A stretch of DNA of 64,000 nucleotides from Rhodospirillaceae bacterium (GTDB taxonomy: Bacteria; Pseudomonadota; Alphaproteobacteria; Rhodospirillales; UBA2165), in NCBI GenBank assembly GCA_947467145.1, contig CANIGJ010000001.1, positions 62,001 through 126,000 of the forward strand, in the 5' to 3' direction. Shown here piece after piece: positions 23,561 through 32,648 of this stretch. Under the pieces are notes generated by a model. It searched no databases, was not told where the DNA came from, and worked only from the letters and a program-made list of their open reading frames with translations. Made by a program: the position numbers and the translations under genes. Every line of letters starts with the position of its first letter. Positions within the stretch are counted from its first letter, which is position 1.

Positions 23561-25334
23561 CGGGCTTCGCTTCGCTTGCCCGTGCGGTTACGATCGCTTT
23601 TGCTTTGTTAGCTTTCTGCTTTTTAGCTTCTGCCGCGTCGGCCGCTGCGCGGTCGCTCGGCACAATTCCCATGATCGACGCCATCTGTTCGACGACGTTA
23701 TGAACGATGGGTGTCGCAACCCAGCCACCGGTCGCGAAGCCGAAGGTCTTTTTAGTGCCCTTCGGCTCATCGAGAATGGCGATGACTGCGTATTCCGGCT
23801 CATCCGTCGGGAAGACTCCGACGAAAGATGAAATGATTTTGCGTTGGCTGTAACCGCGACCCATTGCCTTGTCGGCGGTGCCGGTCTTGCCACCGATCAG
23901 ATAACCCGGCACTTCGGCCGTCTTGGCGGTGCCGTCCTCGACGACCAGACGCATCAACTGGCGCATCTGACGCGAGGTTTCGCGCGTCACGACACGCTTA
24001 CCGATCGTGCGGCGCGTATCGTCTTCGCGCCGGATCAGGGTCGGCGTCGGCAGGATGCCGCCGTTGGAAATCGCCGATGTCGCCGTGATGACCTGCAACG
24101 GACTGACCGCGATACCATGGCCGTACGAGATCGTAATCGTATTGATGTCGCGCCATTTGGCGGGCGACAGCGGCTTGCCGACCTCGGGCAGTTCGAAATG
24201 CGCAGGCTTGAGGAAGCCGAACGAGTCGAGATAGCGACGCTGGTTCGCCGTGCCGAATTCGAGCGCCATCTTGGCCGCGCCGATGTTCGACGAAAACGCC
24301 ATGATCTCCGGCACACTGAGGGTACGGTTCTTGGCGTGGTAATCGCGGATCGTAAACCGGCCCATGTGGATCGGCGTGGATGCATCGTAGCGACGATTGA
24401 TGTCCGTCGTGCCCAGATCGAAGCCCACCGCGGCGGTGAACAACTTCATGGTCGAGCCCATCTCGTAGACGCCCTTGGTCGCACGGTTGAACGCCGCGTC
24501 GCCAACTGCGCTGCTCGGATTGTTCGGATCGAAATCCGGCAAGGACGACATCGCTAATACTTCGCCCGTATGGACGTCCATGACGATGCCGGTCGCACCG
24601 ATCGCCTGGTACTCCTTCATCGCGTTGAACAGTTCTTCGCGCAGCACCGACTGGATGCGGATATCGATCGACGAGGTCAGAACGCCGGAGCGCACTTGCA
24701 GATTGTCGTTGAAGCTTTTTTCCAGCCCCGAGAGACCGGCGCCATCGATATCCGTCAGCCCCATGATGTGCGAGACGAGATTGCCGTGCGGATAGACGCG
24801 GCGCTCGGTCTTTTGGAAATAGAAGCCCGGGATACCTAGCGCGTTGACGCGGAACTGCTGTTCCGGCGTCAGGTTGCGGTGCAGCCAGACGAACGAACCT
24901 TCGGAGTTGAGGCGCTTAAAGATGACGTCGCGCTTCACTTCGGGCAGCGCCTGGGCGAGGCGATCGGCGGCCTGCGCGTGATCGAGCACATGCTTCGGAT
25001 TGGCATAGAGCGAAGCCATCGGCAGGCTGGTCGCGAGCAGCACACCGTTGCGATCGACGATATCGGCGCGTTCCTTGGGGGCAACCTTCTGCGCGACGCG
25101 TACAGGCGCCGGCGCATCGCGAAACGCGGTGAGTTCGACGAGCCGGCCGGCGATCACGGCAAAGGCCAAGGTGATGAGCGCCGCCGTAACAACCATGCGG
25201 TTGCGGCTGACTTCGAGCGCATGCGCACGCACACCGGCAAAGGCGACCGAGTTCGGGATCTCGACCGGGGCGGCCGAAACGCTCTGCGCTTCCGGGCGCG
25301 GCGCTTCGGGATGTTCGATGCGCTCGATCTTCAT
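23523..25334 (-). CDS. ftsI: Septal peptidoglycan transpeptidase FtsI (PBP3)
   Basis: Class B penicillin-binding protein that crosslinks septal wall (603 aa). It has a cytoplasmic tail, one membrane helix (about 48-66), a PBP dimerisation domain, and a transpeptidase domain with SxxK at Ser294 (GSTMKLF), SxN (SSNIG) and KTG (GGKTGTADKA). The C-terminal tail is rich in Ala/Lys/Arg. The frame extends upstream inside ftsL. The ATG at 25332-25334 overlaps the ftsL stop by 4 bp and is chosen. Confidence 0.97.
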   Translation of the reverse strand: MKIERIEHPEAPRPEAQSVSAAPVEIPNSVAFAGVRAHALEVSRNRMVVTAALITLAFAVIAGRLVELTAFRDAPAPVRVAQKVAPKERADIVDRNGVLLATSLPMASLYANPKHVLDHAQAADRLAQALPEVKRDVIFKRLNSEGSFVWLHRNLTPEQQFRVNALGIPGFYFQKTERRVYPHGNLVSHIMGLTDIDGAGLSGLEKSFNDNLQVRSGVLTSSIDIRIQSVLREELFNAMKEYQAIGATGIVMDVHTGEVLAMSSLPDFDPNNPSSAVGDAAFNRATKGVYEMGSTMKLFTAAVGFDLGTTDINRRYDASTPIHMGRFTIRDYHAKNRTLSVPEIMAFSSNIGAAKMALEFGTANQRRYLDSFGFLKPAHFELPEVGKPLSPAKWRDINTITISYGHGIAVSPLQVITATSAISNGGILPTPTLIRREDDTRRTIGKRVVTRETSRQMRQLMRLVVEDGTAKTAEVPGYLIGGKTGTADKAMGRGYSQRKIISSFVGVFPTDEPEYAVIAILDEPKGTKKTFGFATGGWVATPIVHNVVEQMASIMGIVPSDRAAADAAEAKKQKANKAKAIVTARASEAKPDARVKGQAVAAR

Positions 25335-25660
25335 CGCGTCACCGTCTTCTTGGTGGGCGCCGGAGCGGCCGCCTGGACCTGCGGTTCGACTGCCGCCGGC
25401 AATTCGTCGAGTGTGACGATGCGCGCCGGGCTGGTCGGCGACAGATCGAGATAACGCTGCGACAGCGAGCGCACGCGCTCGATCTCGTTGAGGTGACTCC
25501 ATTCCGCCTTGAGTACGTGGATCGCCTCATGGTTGGAGACGATCTTGCGGTTCAGGCCTTCGAGTTCCTGTTCGAGGTTGGTCACCTCGTATTTCAGGAA
25601 AAACAACGAGACCGCCATGACGGCGGCGACGAACAGGATGAAAGCAGTGGTTTGACGCAT
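25331..25660 (-). CDS. ftsL: Cell division protein FtsL
   Basis: Small bitopic divisome protein (109 aa). One N-terminal membrane helix (about 5-21) is followed by a leucine-zipper-like coiled coil (about 24-60) that pairs with FtsB and contacts FtsQ and FtsWI. The Pro/Ala-rich tail is low in complexity. The ATG at 25658-25660 has a strong GGGAGGGA ribosome site; the upstream extension lies in rsmH and is rejected. FtsL is weakly conserved, so position between rsmH and ftsI is the main support. Confidence 0.9.
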   Translation of the reverse strand: MRQTTAFILFVAAVMAVSLFFLKYEVTNLEQELEGLNRKIVSNHEAIHVLKAEWSHLNEIERVRSLSQRYLDLSPTSPARIVTLDELPAAVEPQVQAAAPAPTKKTVTR

Positions 25661-25670
25661 CGCTCCCTCC

Positions 25671-26639
25671 CTAAACCTTTGCCAACACGCGCGGCGGCGC
25701 GTCGGTGCGTTCGGCTGACCGCATCTTGGCGGAGCGGGCACGCGGATTTTCGCGCGCTTCATCGTCGCTCGCCGCGACCGCGCCGCGTTCGATCAGATTG
25801 AATGTCGGCGCCGGCGCCTCACCCGGCGCATCCGGCACGTGACGCGAACCGCGCGGGTTGCGCCCCGAACGATCGGTGAGAAACGATTTGACGATGCGAT
25901 CTTCGAGCGAATGGAACGAGACGACGCAAAGCCGTCCGCCCGGACGCAGCAGCAATTCGGCCGCTTCGAGGCCGCGCTGCAGCTCACCCAGCTCGTCGTT
26001 CACATGGATGCGGATCGCCATGAAGGTGCGGGTCGCGGGATCGATGCTGCCCGGGCCCGGCTTCACATGCACAATCTTGCGCACGATCTCGGCCAGATCC
26101 GTGGTGGTCAGCAGCGGGCGTTCGGCGCGCGCCTGGACGATGGCGCGGGCAACGCGGCGCGCCTGGCGTTCGTCGCCATAATCGCGGATGATACGGGCAA
26201 GTTCGCCTTCCGGTGCTTCGTTGACGAGATCGGCGGCACTTTCGCCGTCCAAGCCCATGCGCATGTCGAGCGGACCATCGGCACGGAATGAAAAGCCGCG
26301 CGCTGCTTCGTCGAGCTGCGCGGAAGAAACGCCGAGATCGAGCGCCACGCCGTCGACGCGGGCCACGCCGGCGTCGCGCATCAATTCATGCATATCGCCG
26401 AAGCGGCCGCGCAGCACGCGCAGGCGGCCGCCATAGCGCTGACCAAGCTCGGTACCGAAGGTGACGGCAGCGGGATCGCGATCGATGCCGAACACAGTGG
26501 TTGCCGCAGCTGCCAGGATCGCCTCGCTGTAGCCGCCACGCCCAAAGGTACCGTCAACATAAACGCCGCCGTCCTGGGGGTTCAGGGCGGCGACCACTTC
26601 GCGCAGCATCACGGGGATATGGATCTCGGTGCCGCTCAT
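25671..26639 (-). CDS. rsmH: 16S rRNA (cytosine1402-N4)-methyltransferase RsmH
   Basis: SAM-dependent methylase acting on C1402 of 16S rRNA (322 aa; also called MraW). It has HIPVMLREVVAAL at the N-terminus, the SAM motif DGTFGRGGYSEAIL, the DLGVSSAQLDEAARGFSF segment, and the C-terminal VSFHSLEDRIVKSFL. It overlaps mraZ by 4 bp and is followed by ftsL after 10 bp, the standard start of the division cluster. Confidence 0.98.
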   Translation of the reverse strand: MSGTEIHIPVMLREVVAALNPQDGGVYVDGTFGRGGYSEAILAAAATTVFGIDRDPAAVTFGTELGQRYGGRLRVLRGRFGDMHELMRDAGVARVDGVALDLGVSSAQLDEAARGFSFRADGPLDMRMGLDGESAADLVNEAPEGELARIIRDYGDERQARRVARAIVQARAERPLLTTTDLAEIVRKIVHVKPGPGSIDPATRTFMAIRIHVNDELGELQRGLEAAELLLRPGGRLCVVSFHSLEDRIVKSFLTDRSGRNPRGSRHVPDAPGEAPAPTFNLIERGAVAASDDEARENPRARSAKMRSAERTDAPPRVLAKV

Positions 26640-27097
26640 TGCTCCCCCTTCTCTGTCGAACGCATGGGGAGCGTGGCACCACGGGCGCGGACGCGTTCGA
26701 CGGCACGCTGGTTGTGCGGTTCGTACAGCGACGGCGACCAGATCAGGAACCGCGTCCCACGGCCGACGAAGACGGCTTCGTCGCCGAGTTCGGCATGTTC
26801 CATCAGGTGCTTGGGTAGGATCACTCGCCCCTCGGGGTCGCAGGCGAGTTCATGGGTGTTTTCGATCACGGTCGAGGCGAGGTCGTCCTGATCGTCGGAG
26901 AACAGGTCGTGGGCGGCGTTCAGATTGGCCACAAACTGTTCGATGAAGCTGCGGGGGGCAGCCTCAAGGGCGGGGAACTTGAAGGAGGGGAAAACAAAGA
27001 TGGAGGCCGACGCGTCGCCGAGGGCATCGCGAAAAGGTTTAGGGACCGAAATCCGGCCCTTTTTATCAATCTTATTTGTATGCCGCCCTATGAACAC
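26636..27097 (-). CDS. mraZ: Transcriptional regulator MraZ
   Basis: Double-AbrB-fold DNA-binding protein that controls its own division and cell-wall operon (153 aa). It starts FIGRHTNKIDKKGRISVPKPFR and has a second copy of the fold around DPEGRVILPKHLMEHA. The start codon is GTG (27095-27097) with a GAGG ribosome site. It is the first gene of the minus-strand cluster. An array of TGGG repeats typical of MraZ targets lies 84-137 bp upstream. Confidence 0.96.
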   Translation of the reverse strand: MFIGRHTNKIDKKGRISVPKPFRDALGDASASIFVFPSFKFPALEAAPRSFIEQFVANLNAAHDLFSDDQDDLASTVIENTHELACDPEGRVILPKHLMEHAELGDEAVFVGRGTRFLIWSPSLYEPHNQRAVERVRARGATLPMRSTEKGEQ

Positions 27098-27180
27098 GCT
27101 GGTCCCGCCTCAGCACGTCGCCACCGCGTGCGGCAGGGTCCCCCGACCCTTCAACACGCTACAAAACCCATGATTTCCCC

Positions 27181-27234
27181 TGGGTATTTGTGGGATAACA
27201 TGGGTCTGTATGGGCGTCAATGGGCCATAGTGGA
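27181..27234. promoter_or_regulatory. MraZ-box array: TGGG repeats every 10 bp
   Basis: Read on the + strand, TGGG begins at 27181, 27191, 27201, 27211 and 27221, with a degenerate TGGA at 27231. The period is exactly 10 bp. Known MraZ boxes are direct TGGGN repeats separated by 5 bp, which is the same period. The array covers the predicted mraZ promoter, so autorepression is likely. The motif reads in the orientation opposite to mraZ transcription. Five perfect copies is an extended array. Confidence 0.85.
27192..27220 (-). promoter_or_regulatory. Predicted sigma-70-type promoter of the mraZ cluster
   Basis: On the minus strand, TTGACG (27215-27220) and TATCCC (27192-27197) are separated by 17 bp. 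The -35 element is strong and the -10 weak. The start site would fall about 85 bp upstream of the mraZ GTG. It is embedded in the TGGG array, which fits regulation by MraZ binding. Confidence 0.5.
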
Positions 27235-27399
27235 CATTGGACGTTAAAAAAGCGTTAGAGCGGGCGCGAATACTGGGAAAGGGCAATGCCGGGTCTTTCC
27301 CGCTGCAATATTGCGATCCCGAATAGAGTCAAAGCTTGTTCGTGTTATGTTCCTTTATTGGCATCGCGCAAGTAAACCGCCGACCGGCAGAGCCGGTGA

Positions 27400-28338
27400 T
27401 TAGATAACCGTCTTGAAATAGGCGATCGTCGCCTCGAGCCCTTTGGCCAACGGAATGGTCGGCTCCCAACCCAAGGCGCGCTTGGCAAAGCTGATGTCCG
27501 GGCAGCGTTGCATCGGATCGTCCTGCGGCAATGGGCGGAATTCGATCTTGGATTTGGCGCCCGTCATTTTGACCACCAGATCCGCCAATTGCGCGATGGT
27601 GAATTCGGTTGGATTGCCGAGATTCATCGGCCCGGTCACATCGTCCGTCGCATCCATCAATTTGACGATGCCGTCGATCAGATCGTCGACGAAGCAAAAC
27701 GAGCGCGTCTGCGAACCATCGCCGTACAGCGTGATCGGCTCGTTACGCAACGCCTGGACGATGAAATTCGAAATCACGCGGCCGTCGTCGGGACGCATCC
27801 GAGGCCCGTAGGTGTTGAAAAACCGCGCGATGCGGATGTTCATCTTGAACTGGCGATAATAGTCGAAAAACAAGGTTTCGGCGCAGCGTTTGCCTTCGTC
27901 GTAACAGGCGCGCGGGCCCAGCGGATTGACGTTGCCGCGGTAGCTTTCGGGCTGCGGATGGACCTCGGGATCGCCATAGACCTCACTGGTCGACGCCTGG
28001 AAAATCTTGGCGCCGGTGCGCTTGGCGAGGCCGAGCATGTTGATCGCGCCGTGCACGCTGGTCTTGGTCGTCTGGACCGGATCGTACTGGTAATGCACCG
28101 GCGACGCCGGACAGGCCAGGTTGTAGATCTCGTCCACTTCGACATAGAGCGGAAAGGTCACATCGTGACGCATCAGCTCGAAATTGGTGCGCCCGACCAG
28201 CGCGGCCACGTTGTCTTTCGAGCCGGTGAAATAATTGTCGAGGCAGATGACGTCGTGGCCGTCGTCGACCAGCCGCTCACACAAATGCGAGCCGAGAAAC
28301 CCCGCTCCGCCGGTCACCAAGATGCGTTTGCGCGCCAC
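27400..28338 (-). CDS. NAD-dependent epimerase, UDP-glucuronate decarboxylase-like
   Basis: Extended short-chain dehydrogenase/reductase (312 aa). The NAD motif GGAGFLGSH is at 10-18 and the catalytic Tyr146/Lys150 pair lies in YDEGKR. The sequence pattern ([37 protein letters not shown], then [13 protein letters not shown]) is that of UDP-xylose synthase (UDP-glucuronate decarboxylase), which makes UDP-xylose from UDP-glucuronate for surface polysaccharide. A related nucleotide-sugar 4,6-dehydratase or epimerase is the alternative. It is a single-gene unit unrelated to the division cluster. Confidence 0.88.
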   Translation of the reverse strand: MARKRILVTGGAGFLGSHLCERLVDDGHDVICLDNYFTGSKDNVAALVGRTNFELMRHDVTFPLYVEVDEIYNLACPASPVHYQYDPVQTTKTSVHGAINMLGLAKRTGAKIFQASTSEVYGDPEVHPQPESYRGNVNPLGPRACYDEGKRCAETLFFDYYRQFKMNIRIARFFNTYGPRMRPDDGRVISNFIVQALRNEPITLYGDGSQTRSFCFVDDLIDGIVKLMDATDDVTGPMNLGNPTEFTIAQLADLVVKMTGAKSKIEFRPLPQDDPMQRCPDISFAKRALGWEPTIPLAKGLEATIAYFKTVI

Positions 28339-28424
28339 CGATACTCTCCCCCAACCTAGCGCCGGATGTAGACCGGTTTGTCTTAACGGTTCAAGAACGC
28401 CGGCGGGCGTCCATCAGGCCCGCC

Positions 28425-29237
28425 TTAGGTACGGAAGGGCGCGGTCTGCAAGAACCGCACGGCATCGCCCTCGATGACGGCGCAACTGAGCACGCCGGTG
28501 TAATAGGCGCCGGTATCCAGCCCAATGCGCTGATCGGTGATCGCCGGGCGCGCTTCGATGGTATGGCCGTGCACGACGCAGACCCCGGACGGGACGTCGG
28601 ACTCCAGGAATTCATGGCGGATCCACATGAAATCGGTGGGATCCTGCTTCTCGATCTGCACGCCCGGACGGATCCCGGCATGGACGAACAGGTAATCGCC
28701 TTCGCGGTGCATGACCTTGGTCGCGTCCAGAAAGGTGCGGTGCGCCGCCGGCAGCCGCTCGCCCAGGGCTTGGCGCGCCGCCGGGAATTCGCCGTCCGCG
28801 GCGGGATCGGGCGCCGCCAGGCCGTAACTTTGCAGGGTTTCGCGCCCGCCATGGCGGAACCACGAGGCCGCGCGCGTCCCATTGTCGAGAAAGCCCAGCA
28901 TGATGTCTTCGTGATTGCCGCGCATGTATACAATTTCGAAATCGGGCGACATGGGGTTTTCCAGCAACCGCTCGATCACCTCGCGCGAACGCGGGCCCCG
29001 GTCGATATAGTCTCCCAGATACACAACCATTAACCGTTGCCCGGCCACCCCTTTAAAAGGATGGGCAGCCTCCGCGTCGTTGCGGATCAGGTCATGCATT
29101 TCGTCCAGCAGATCGAGCCGGCCATGCACATCCCCGATCGCGTAAATCCGCGTTCCGGCGGGCGTGTGCGCCCAATGGCGATAACCGAGGCGGTCCATTC
29201 TCAACATGCTGGGCTTAGCGCGGGTGAAAAACCGCAT
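28425..29237 (-). CDS. Metallophosphoesterase, ApaH/PP1-like
   Basis: Calcineurin-type phosphoesterase (270 aa) with all metal motifs: GDVHG at 35-39, GDYIDRG at 75-81, GNHE at 107-110, and later histidines in VHAGIRPG and VHGHTIEARP. This class includes Ser/Thr protein phosphatases and diadenosine tetraphosphatases; the substrate cannot be told from sequence. Met11 or Met14 are alternative starts. It is transcribed divergently from the EAL-like pair across an 89-bp gap. Confidence 0.87.
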   Translation of the reverse strand: MRFFTRAKPSMLRMDRLGYRHWAHTPAGTRIYAIGDVHGRLDLLDEMHDLIRNDAEAAHPFKGVAGQRLMVVYLGDYIDRGPRSREVIERLLENPMSPDFEIVYMRGNHEDIMLGFLDNGTRAASWFRHGGRETLQSYGLAAPDPAADGEFPAARQALGERLPAAHRTFLDATKVMHREGDYLFVHAGIRPGVQIEKQDPTDFMWIRHEFLESDVPSGVCVVHGHTIEARPAITDQRIGLDTGAYYTGVLSCAVIEGDAVRFLQTAPFRT

Positions 29238-29326
29238 TCTCCCGTTTGTCTTTCGGTTTATAGTTAGTTAAAGCATTTAGGCTGAAAATGCCCGGAAATT
29301 GAACCCTTTGCCCGCCAAATTGTGCC

Positions 29327-30607
29327 ATGGCCGATGACGTTTCCGCGTTAAGCGGAATCTCAGAAAAACGCTCGCCCGAACGCTCGCTTCTCGACCATGT
29401 CGGGCGGGTGGCGCACAACCGTGCCGGCCGCTTCGCGGTTCAGGTCTATTTATCTAGGCTCAAGCCTCATAATCGGCAACCGTACCACATCCGCATCGCC
29501 AGCCGGTCGTTCGACACCCTACTCCACTCCGTCGATGCCCAGCTCTATGTCATGAGCAACGGCGATCTGGTGCTGATGTGCCGTAATGCCAAGATCGAAG
29601 ATGTCGACGCGGTCGTGCTGAAGATCCGCCAATTGTTCCGCGCCGATCCGCTGGCCGCCAAGGGCCGCCTGCCCGACGGCACCGAATTCACCCGCTGGTA
29701 CGATTTCGAAGCCGACTTCGAAGCCTTTGTCGAAATGGTGCGCGGCCTCGAACTCGCCGCCCGGCGGGCACGGCCGAAGCGCGGCGAAGATGCCTCGGCC
29801 GGACAGAGCGTCGGCGATTTCGTCGGCCAACCGCTCGATCCGTTCAATCTCGCCAAGGTCGACGAGGCGCTGCAACGCTTCCGCATCGCCGACATCATGC
29901 GCGAGCAGCCGGCGATCGTCATCGGCACCGAAGGCACCGAAGAAATCCTGTTCATGGAAAAATTCGTCTCGGTCGCCGAACTGCAAAAGCAAGCAGCCCC
30001 CGAATATAATCTGCTGTCCGATACCTGGATGTTCCAGCATCTGACCGAGACTATCGACAAACGCGTTCTGGCAGCGCTCGCGCGCCAGGATTTCGCCGGC
30101 ATGCCCTACGACATCAGCATCAACCTCAATATCAAGACGGTGATGTCGCGCGAATTCCAGACGCTGGACGAGGTCGTCGCCGACCGCACGGACCGTATCG
30201 TCGTCGAACTGCAGCAGATCGACGTGTTTTCCGACATCAGCGCGTTCTACGCCGCGCGCGACTGGCTGCGCGATCGCGGGTATCGTGTGCTGATCGACGG
30301 CCTCAATCCGATGTCGCTGCAATATTATAATCCCGGGCTGCTCAACGCCGACTATTACAAGGTGGCGTGGACCAATTCCTTTACCGATACCGAGTCCGCG
30401 CAGGAACATGCCGAAACCGGAGCACTTGTCGACAGCATCGGCGCGGAACGTTTCATCCTGGGCCGTACCGACAGCGAAGCCGCCGTGCGCTGGGCGCTGA
30501 CACTCGGTGTGCGCCGTTTCCAGGGCTTCTTCATCGATCTCGTCGTCAAAAAACAGATCGAGAAGCGCGGTGGCGTTCCCATGGCCTCGGCGAGCCGGCG
30601 GCGGTAA
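29327..30607 (+). CDS. Degenerate EAL-like domain protein, first paralogue
   Basis: A 426-aa soluble protein, first gene of a five-gene operon. The C-terminal half (about 200-410) follows the EAL phosphodiesterase fold in order: SINLNI for the SxNLS strand, IVVELQQIDVFSD for the ELTES helix region, VLIDGLNP where active enzymes have DDFG, and FQGFFID for the QGY segment. The EAL signature itself, the DD pair and the late catalytic Glu are not kept, so no c-di-GMP hydrolysis is expected. The N-terminal part (about 35-110, with NGDLVLMCRNA) may be a decayed GGDEF-like or sensory fold. It is a tandem paralogue of the next gene, 5 bp away. Confidence 0.75.
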   Translation: MADDVSALSGISEKRSPERSLLDHVGRVAHNRAGRFAVQVYLSRLKPHNRQPYHIRIASRSFDTLLHSVDAQLYVMSNGDLVLMCRNAKIEDVDAVVLKIRQLFRADPLAAKGRLPDGTEFTRWYDFEADFEAFVEMVRGLELAARRARPKRGEDASAGQSVGDFVGQPLDPFNLAKVDEALQRFRIADIMREQPAIVIGTEGTEEILFMEKFVSVAELQKQAAPEYNLLSDTWMFQHLTETIDKRVLAALARQDFAGMPYDISINLNIKTVMSREFQTLDEVVADRTDRIVVELQQIDVFSDISAFYAARDWLRDRGYRVLIDGLNPMSLQYYNPGLLNADYYKVAWTNSFTDTESAQEHAETGALVDSIGAERFILGRTDSEAAVRWALTLGVRRFQGFFIDLVVKKQIEKRGGVPMASASRRR

Positions 30608-30612
30608 CGGAT

Positions 30613-31899
30613 ATGGCCGAAGCAGCACCAACTCAACGGGTCGCAACGCAGGAAAGCCTGCTGCTCGATTACGTGCATCGGCTCGACAGCCATAAACAGG
30701 GCCGGCGCGCCGTCCATGTTCATCTGTCGTCCTTGCAGGCCTACAATCGGCGCGAACATCATATCCGTATCGCCGCCAATACCTTCGAGCCGTTGGTGAA
30801 GATGCACGAAGGCCAGCTCTTCGTGCTCAAGAATTCCGATCTGTTCTTCATCTACAAGACCGCGTCGCAGAGCGACGTCGAAACCTCGCTGCTCAAACTG
30901 CGCTTCCTGTTCAGCGACGATCCCTTGATGGGCGACGAGGTCCAGGCCGCCGGCGACAACAACGCGTTCCACACCTATTACGACGCGGAAAAGGAATATC
31001 CCAAGATCCTCGCCATCGCGCGCGCGATGGTCCATGCCGGCGAAGACGATTCACCGCGCCAGGCCGACGGCAATTCCAAGAACCAGTTACAAAAGCGTCA
31101 GGAAAAGGGCGAACCGCTCAATCCACGGCTGTTGGGGCGCGTCATCCAGTCGCTGCAGCGCGCCGATCTATCGAACATGGTGCGCCGCCAGTTCATCTGC
31201 GCGCTGATCGGCAAGGCGACGCCGCAACCGCTGTTCAGCGAGCTGTTCATCTCCATCGCCGATCTGCGTGAAACCCTGATGCCGGGCGTCAATATCGGCG
31301 CCAGTAAGTGGCTGTTCCAGCATCTGACCGAAACGCTCGACCGACGCGTGCTCGCCATGCTGAGCAAGACCAACGATCATTCGATCACTGGCGAAATCAG
31401 CGTGAACCTCAACGTCTCCACCCTGCTCTCGCCCGAATTCATCCAATTCGACGACAGCCTGAACGCCGCCATGCGCGGCTCGGTCGTCGTCGAATTGCAA
31501 AAGGTCGACATCTTCTCCGATCTCAACGCCTTCCTGTTCGCGCGCGATTTCGCCAAGGAACGCGGTTATCGCATCTGCATCGACGGCCTGACGCACGAGA
31601 CCATGCCCTTCGTGAACCGCGACAAGCTCGGCGCCGACATGGTGAAGCTGGTCTGGCAGGCGGAACTGGAAGACAAGGTCGGCCAGAAGCGCGTGCGTCG
31701 TCTGGTCAAGGACATGCAGGCCGCGCGCGTAATCCTATACCGTTGCGACAACGAAGCCGCCATCACCTTCGGCCAGGGCGTCGGCATCAATATGTTCCAA
31801 GGCCGCTATATCGAGAACCTGATCGCCGAAGAAGCGCGCCGCCGTGAAATCGAAATGGCGCGCCGGCGCAACCAGCCGCTGGAACCCGATCAGGAATGA
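30613..31899 (+). CDS. Degenerate EAL-like domain protein, second paralogue
   Basis: A 428-aa paralogue of the preceding gene with matching layout: N-terminal HIRIAANTFEPLV (compare HIRIASRSFDTLL), a variable Lys/Gln-rich linker (about 145-175), then the EAL-like half with WLFQHLTETLDRRVLAML, SVNLNVSTLLSPEF, VVVELQKVDIFSDLNAF, ICIDGLTH and MFQGRYIENL. Metal-binding EAL residues are again replaced, suggesting a binding or scaffold role. The frame is open upstream, but the ATG at 30613 aligns with the first paralogue. The stop overlaps the ABC ATPase start by 4 bp. Confidence 0.75.
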   Translation: MAEAAPTQRVATQESLLLDYVHRLDSHKQGRRAVHVHLSSLQAYNRREHHIRIAANTFEPLVKMHEGQLFVLKNSDLFFIYKTASQSDVETSLLKLRFLFSDDPLMGDEVQAAGDNNAFHTYYDAEKEYPKILAIARAMVHAGEDDSPRQADGNSKNQLQKRQEKGEPLNPRLLGRVIQSLQRADLSNMVRRQFICALIGKATPQPLFSELFISIADLRETLMPGVNIGASKWLFQHLTETLDRRVLAMLSKTNDHSITGEISVNLNVSTLLSPEFIQFDDSLNAAMRGSVVVELQKVDIFSDLNAFLFARDFAKERGYRICIDGLTHETMPFVNRDKLGADMVKLVWQAELEDKVGQKRVRRLVKDMQAARVILYRCDNEAAITFGQGVGINMFQGRYIENLIAEEARRREIEMARRRNQPLEPDQE

Positions 31900-32648
31900 G
31901 TTCGGAACCGGCGCTCGTCGTCGCGAACCTCGTCAAACGCTTCGGCAAGATCACGGCTGTCAACGACATCTCCTTCACGGTCGAACGCGGCTCGGTCACC
32001 GCGCTGCTCGGCGGCAACGGCGCCGGCAAGACGACCACCATGGCGATGCTGCTGGGCGCGCTCAAACCGACGAGCGGCGCTATCCATGCGCTGGGCATCG
32101 ACATGGCGCATCATCGTTATGATGCCATCCCGCGCATGAATTTCTCCTCGCCCTATGTCGCGCTCCCGGCGCGCCTGACGGTGCGCGAGAACCTCACCGT
32201 CTTCGCGCATCTGTATGGGCTCGACCGCATCAAGGAACGTATCGAACGCATCGCCGAATCCTTCGAGATGAAGGATCTGCTGAAAACCGCCGTCGGCAAG
32301 CTTTCGGCCGGCCAGAAGACGCGTGCGGGTCTTGCCAAAGCACTGCTCAATGAACCCGAACTTCTGTTGCTCGACGAGCCGACCGCCTCGCTCGATCCCG
32401 ATACCGCCGATTGGATCCGGACTTATTTCGAGACCTACACCCGCCAAACCGGCGCCACCATTTTGCTCGCTTCGCATCATATGGGCGAGGTCGAACGGCT
32501 GTGTAACTCCGCCCTCATGATGCGCCATGGCACGATCGCCGATCGGGGATCCCCGAGCGAGCTGATCGCGCGTTACGGCCGCCAGAATCTGGAAGAAGTC
32601 TTCCTCGACATCGCGCGCGATACCGGAACGCGGAGTGCGGTCCAGTGA
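31896..32648 (+). CDS. ABC transporter ATP-binding protein
   Basis: ATPase subunit (250 aa) of an ABC-2 type exporter. Walker A GGNGAGKT is at 39-46, the signature LSAGQ at 136-140, Walker B LLLLDEP at 156-162, and the switch His in ASHHMGEVERL. It resembles NodI/CcmA-like drug, polysaccharide or lipid export ATPases. It overlaps the EAL-like gene upstream (ATGA) and the permease downstream (GTGA), so all are one translationally coupled unit. The substrate is unknown. Confidence 0.93.
   Translation: MSSEPALVVANLVKRFGKITAVNDISFTVERGSVTALLGGNGAGKTTTMAMLLGALKPTSGAIHALGIDMAHHRYDAIPRMNFSSPYVALPARLTVRENLTVFAHLYGLDRIKERIERIAESFEMKDLLKTAVGKLSAGQKTRAGLAKALLNEPELLLLDEPTASLDPDTADWIRTYFETYTRQTGATILLASHHMGEVERLCNSALMMRHGTIADRGSPSELIARYGRQNLEEVFLDIARDTGTRSAVQ

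Larger units (their letters stand above)
27098..27399. other. 302-bp intergenic region between mraZ and the epimerase gene
   Basis: Control region upstream of mraZ; no gene seen. It holds the TGGG array and promoter described separately (27181-27234, 27192-27220). It also has a 7-bp stem GGGAAAG/CTTTCCC (27275-27281 and 27295-27301), a small palindrome GCAATATTGC near 27304, and a weak ACCGGC/GCCGGT hairpin (27384-27398) just after the epimerase stop that might end that transcript. No tRNA or known RNA fold was recognised. Confidence 0.6.

Noticed and set aside
27384..27398. Intrinsic terminator for the epimerase gene
   Set aside because: The stem ACCGGC/GCCGGT is only 6 bp and the following T-tract is short and interrupted, so it is noted but not called.
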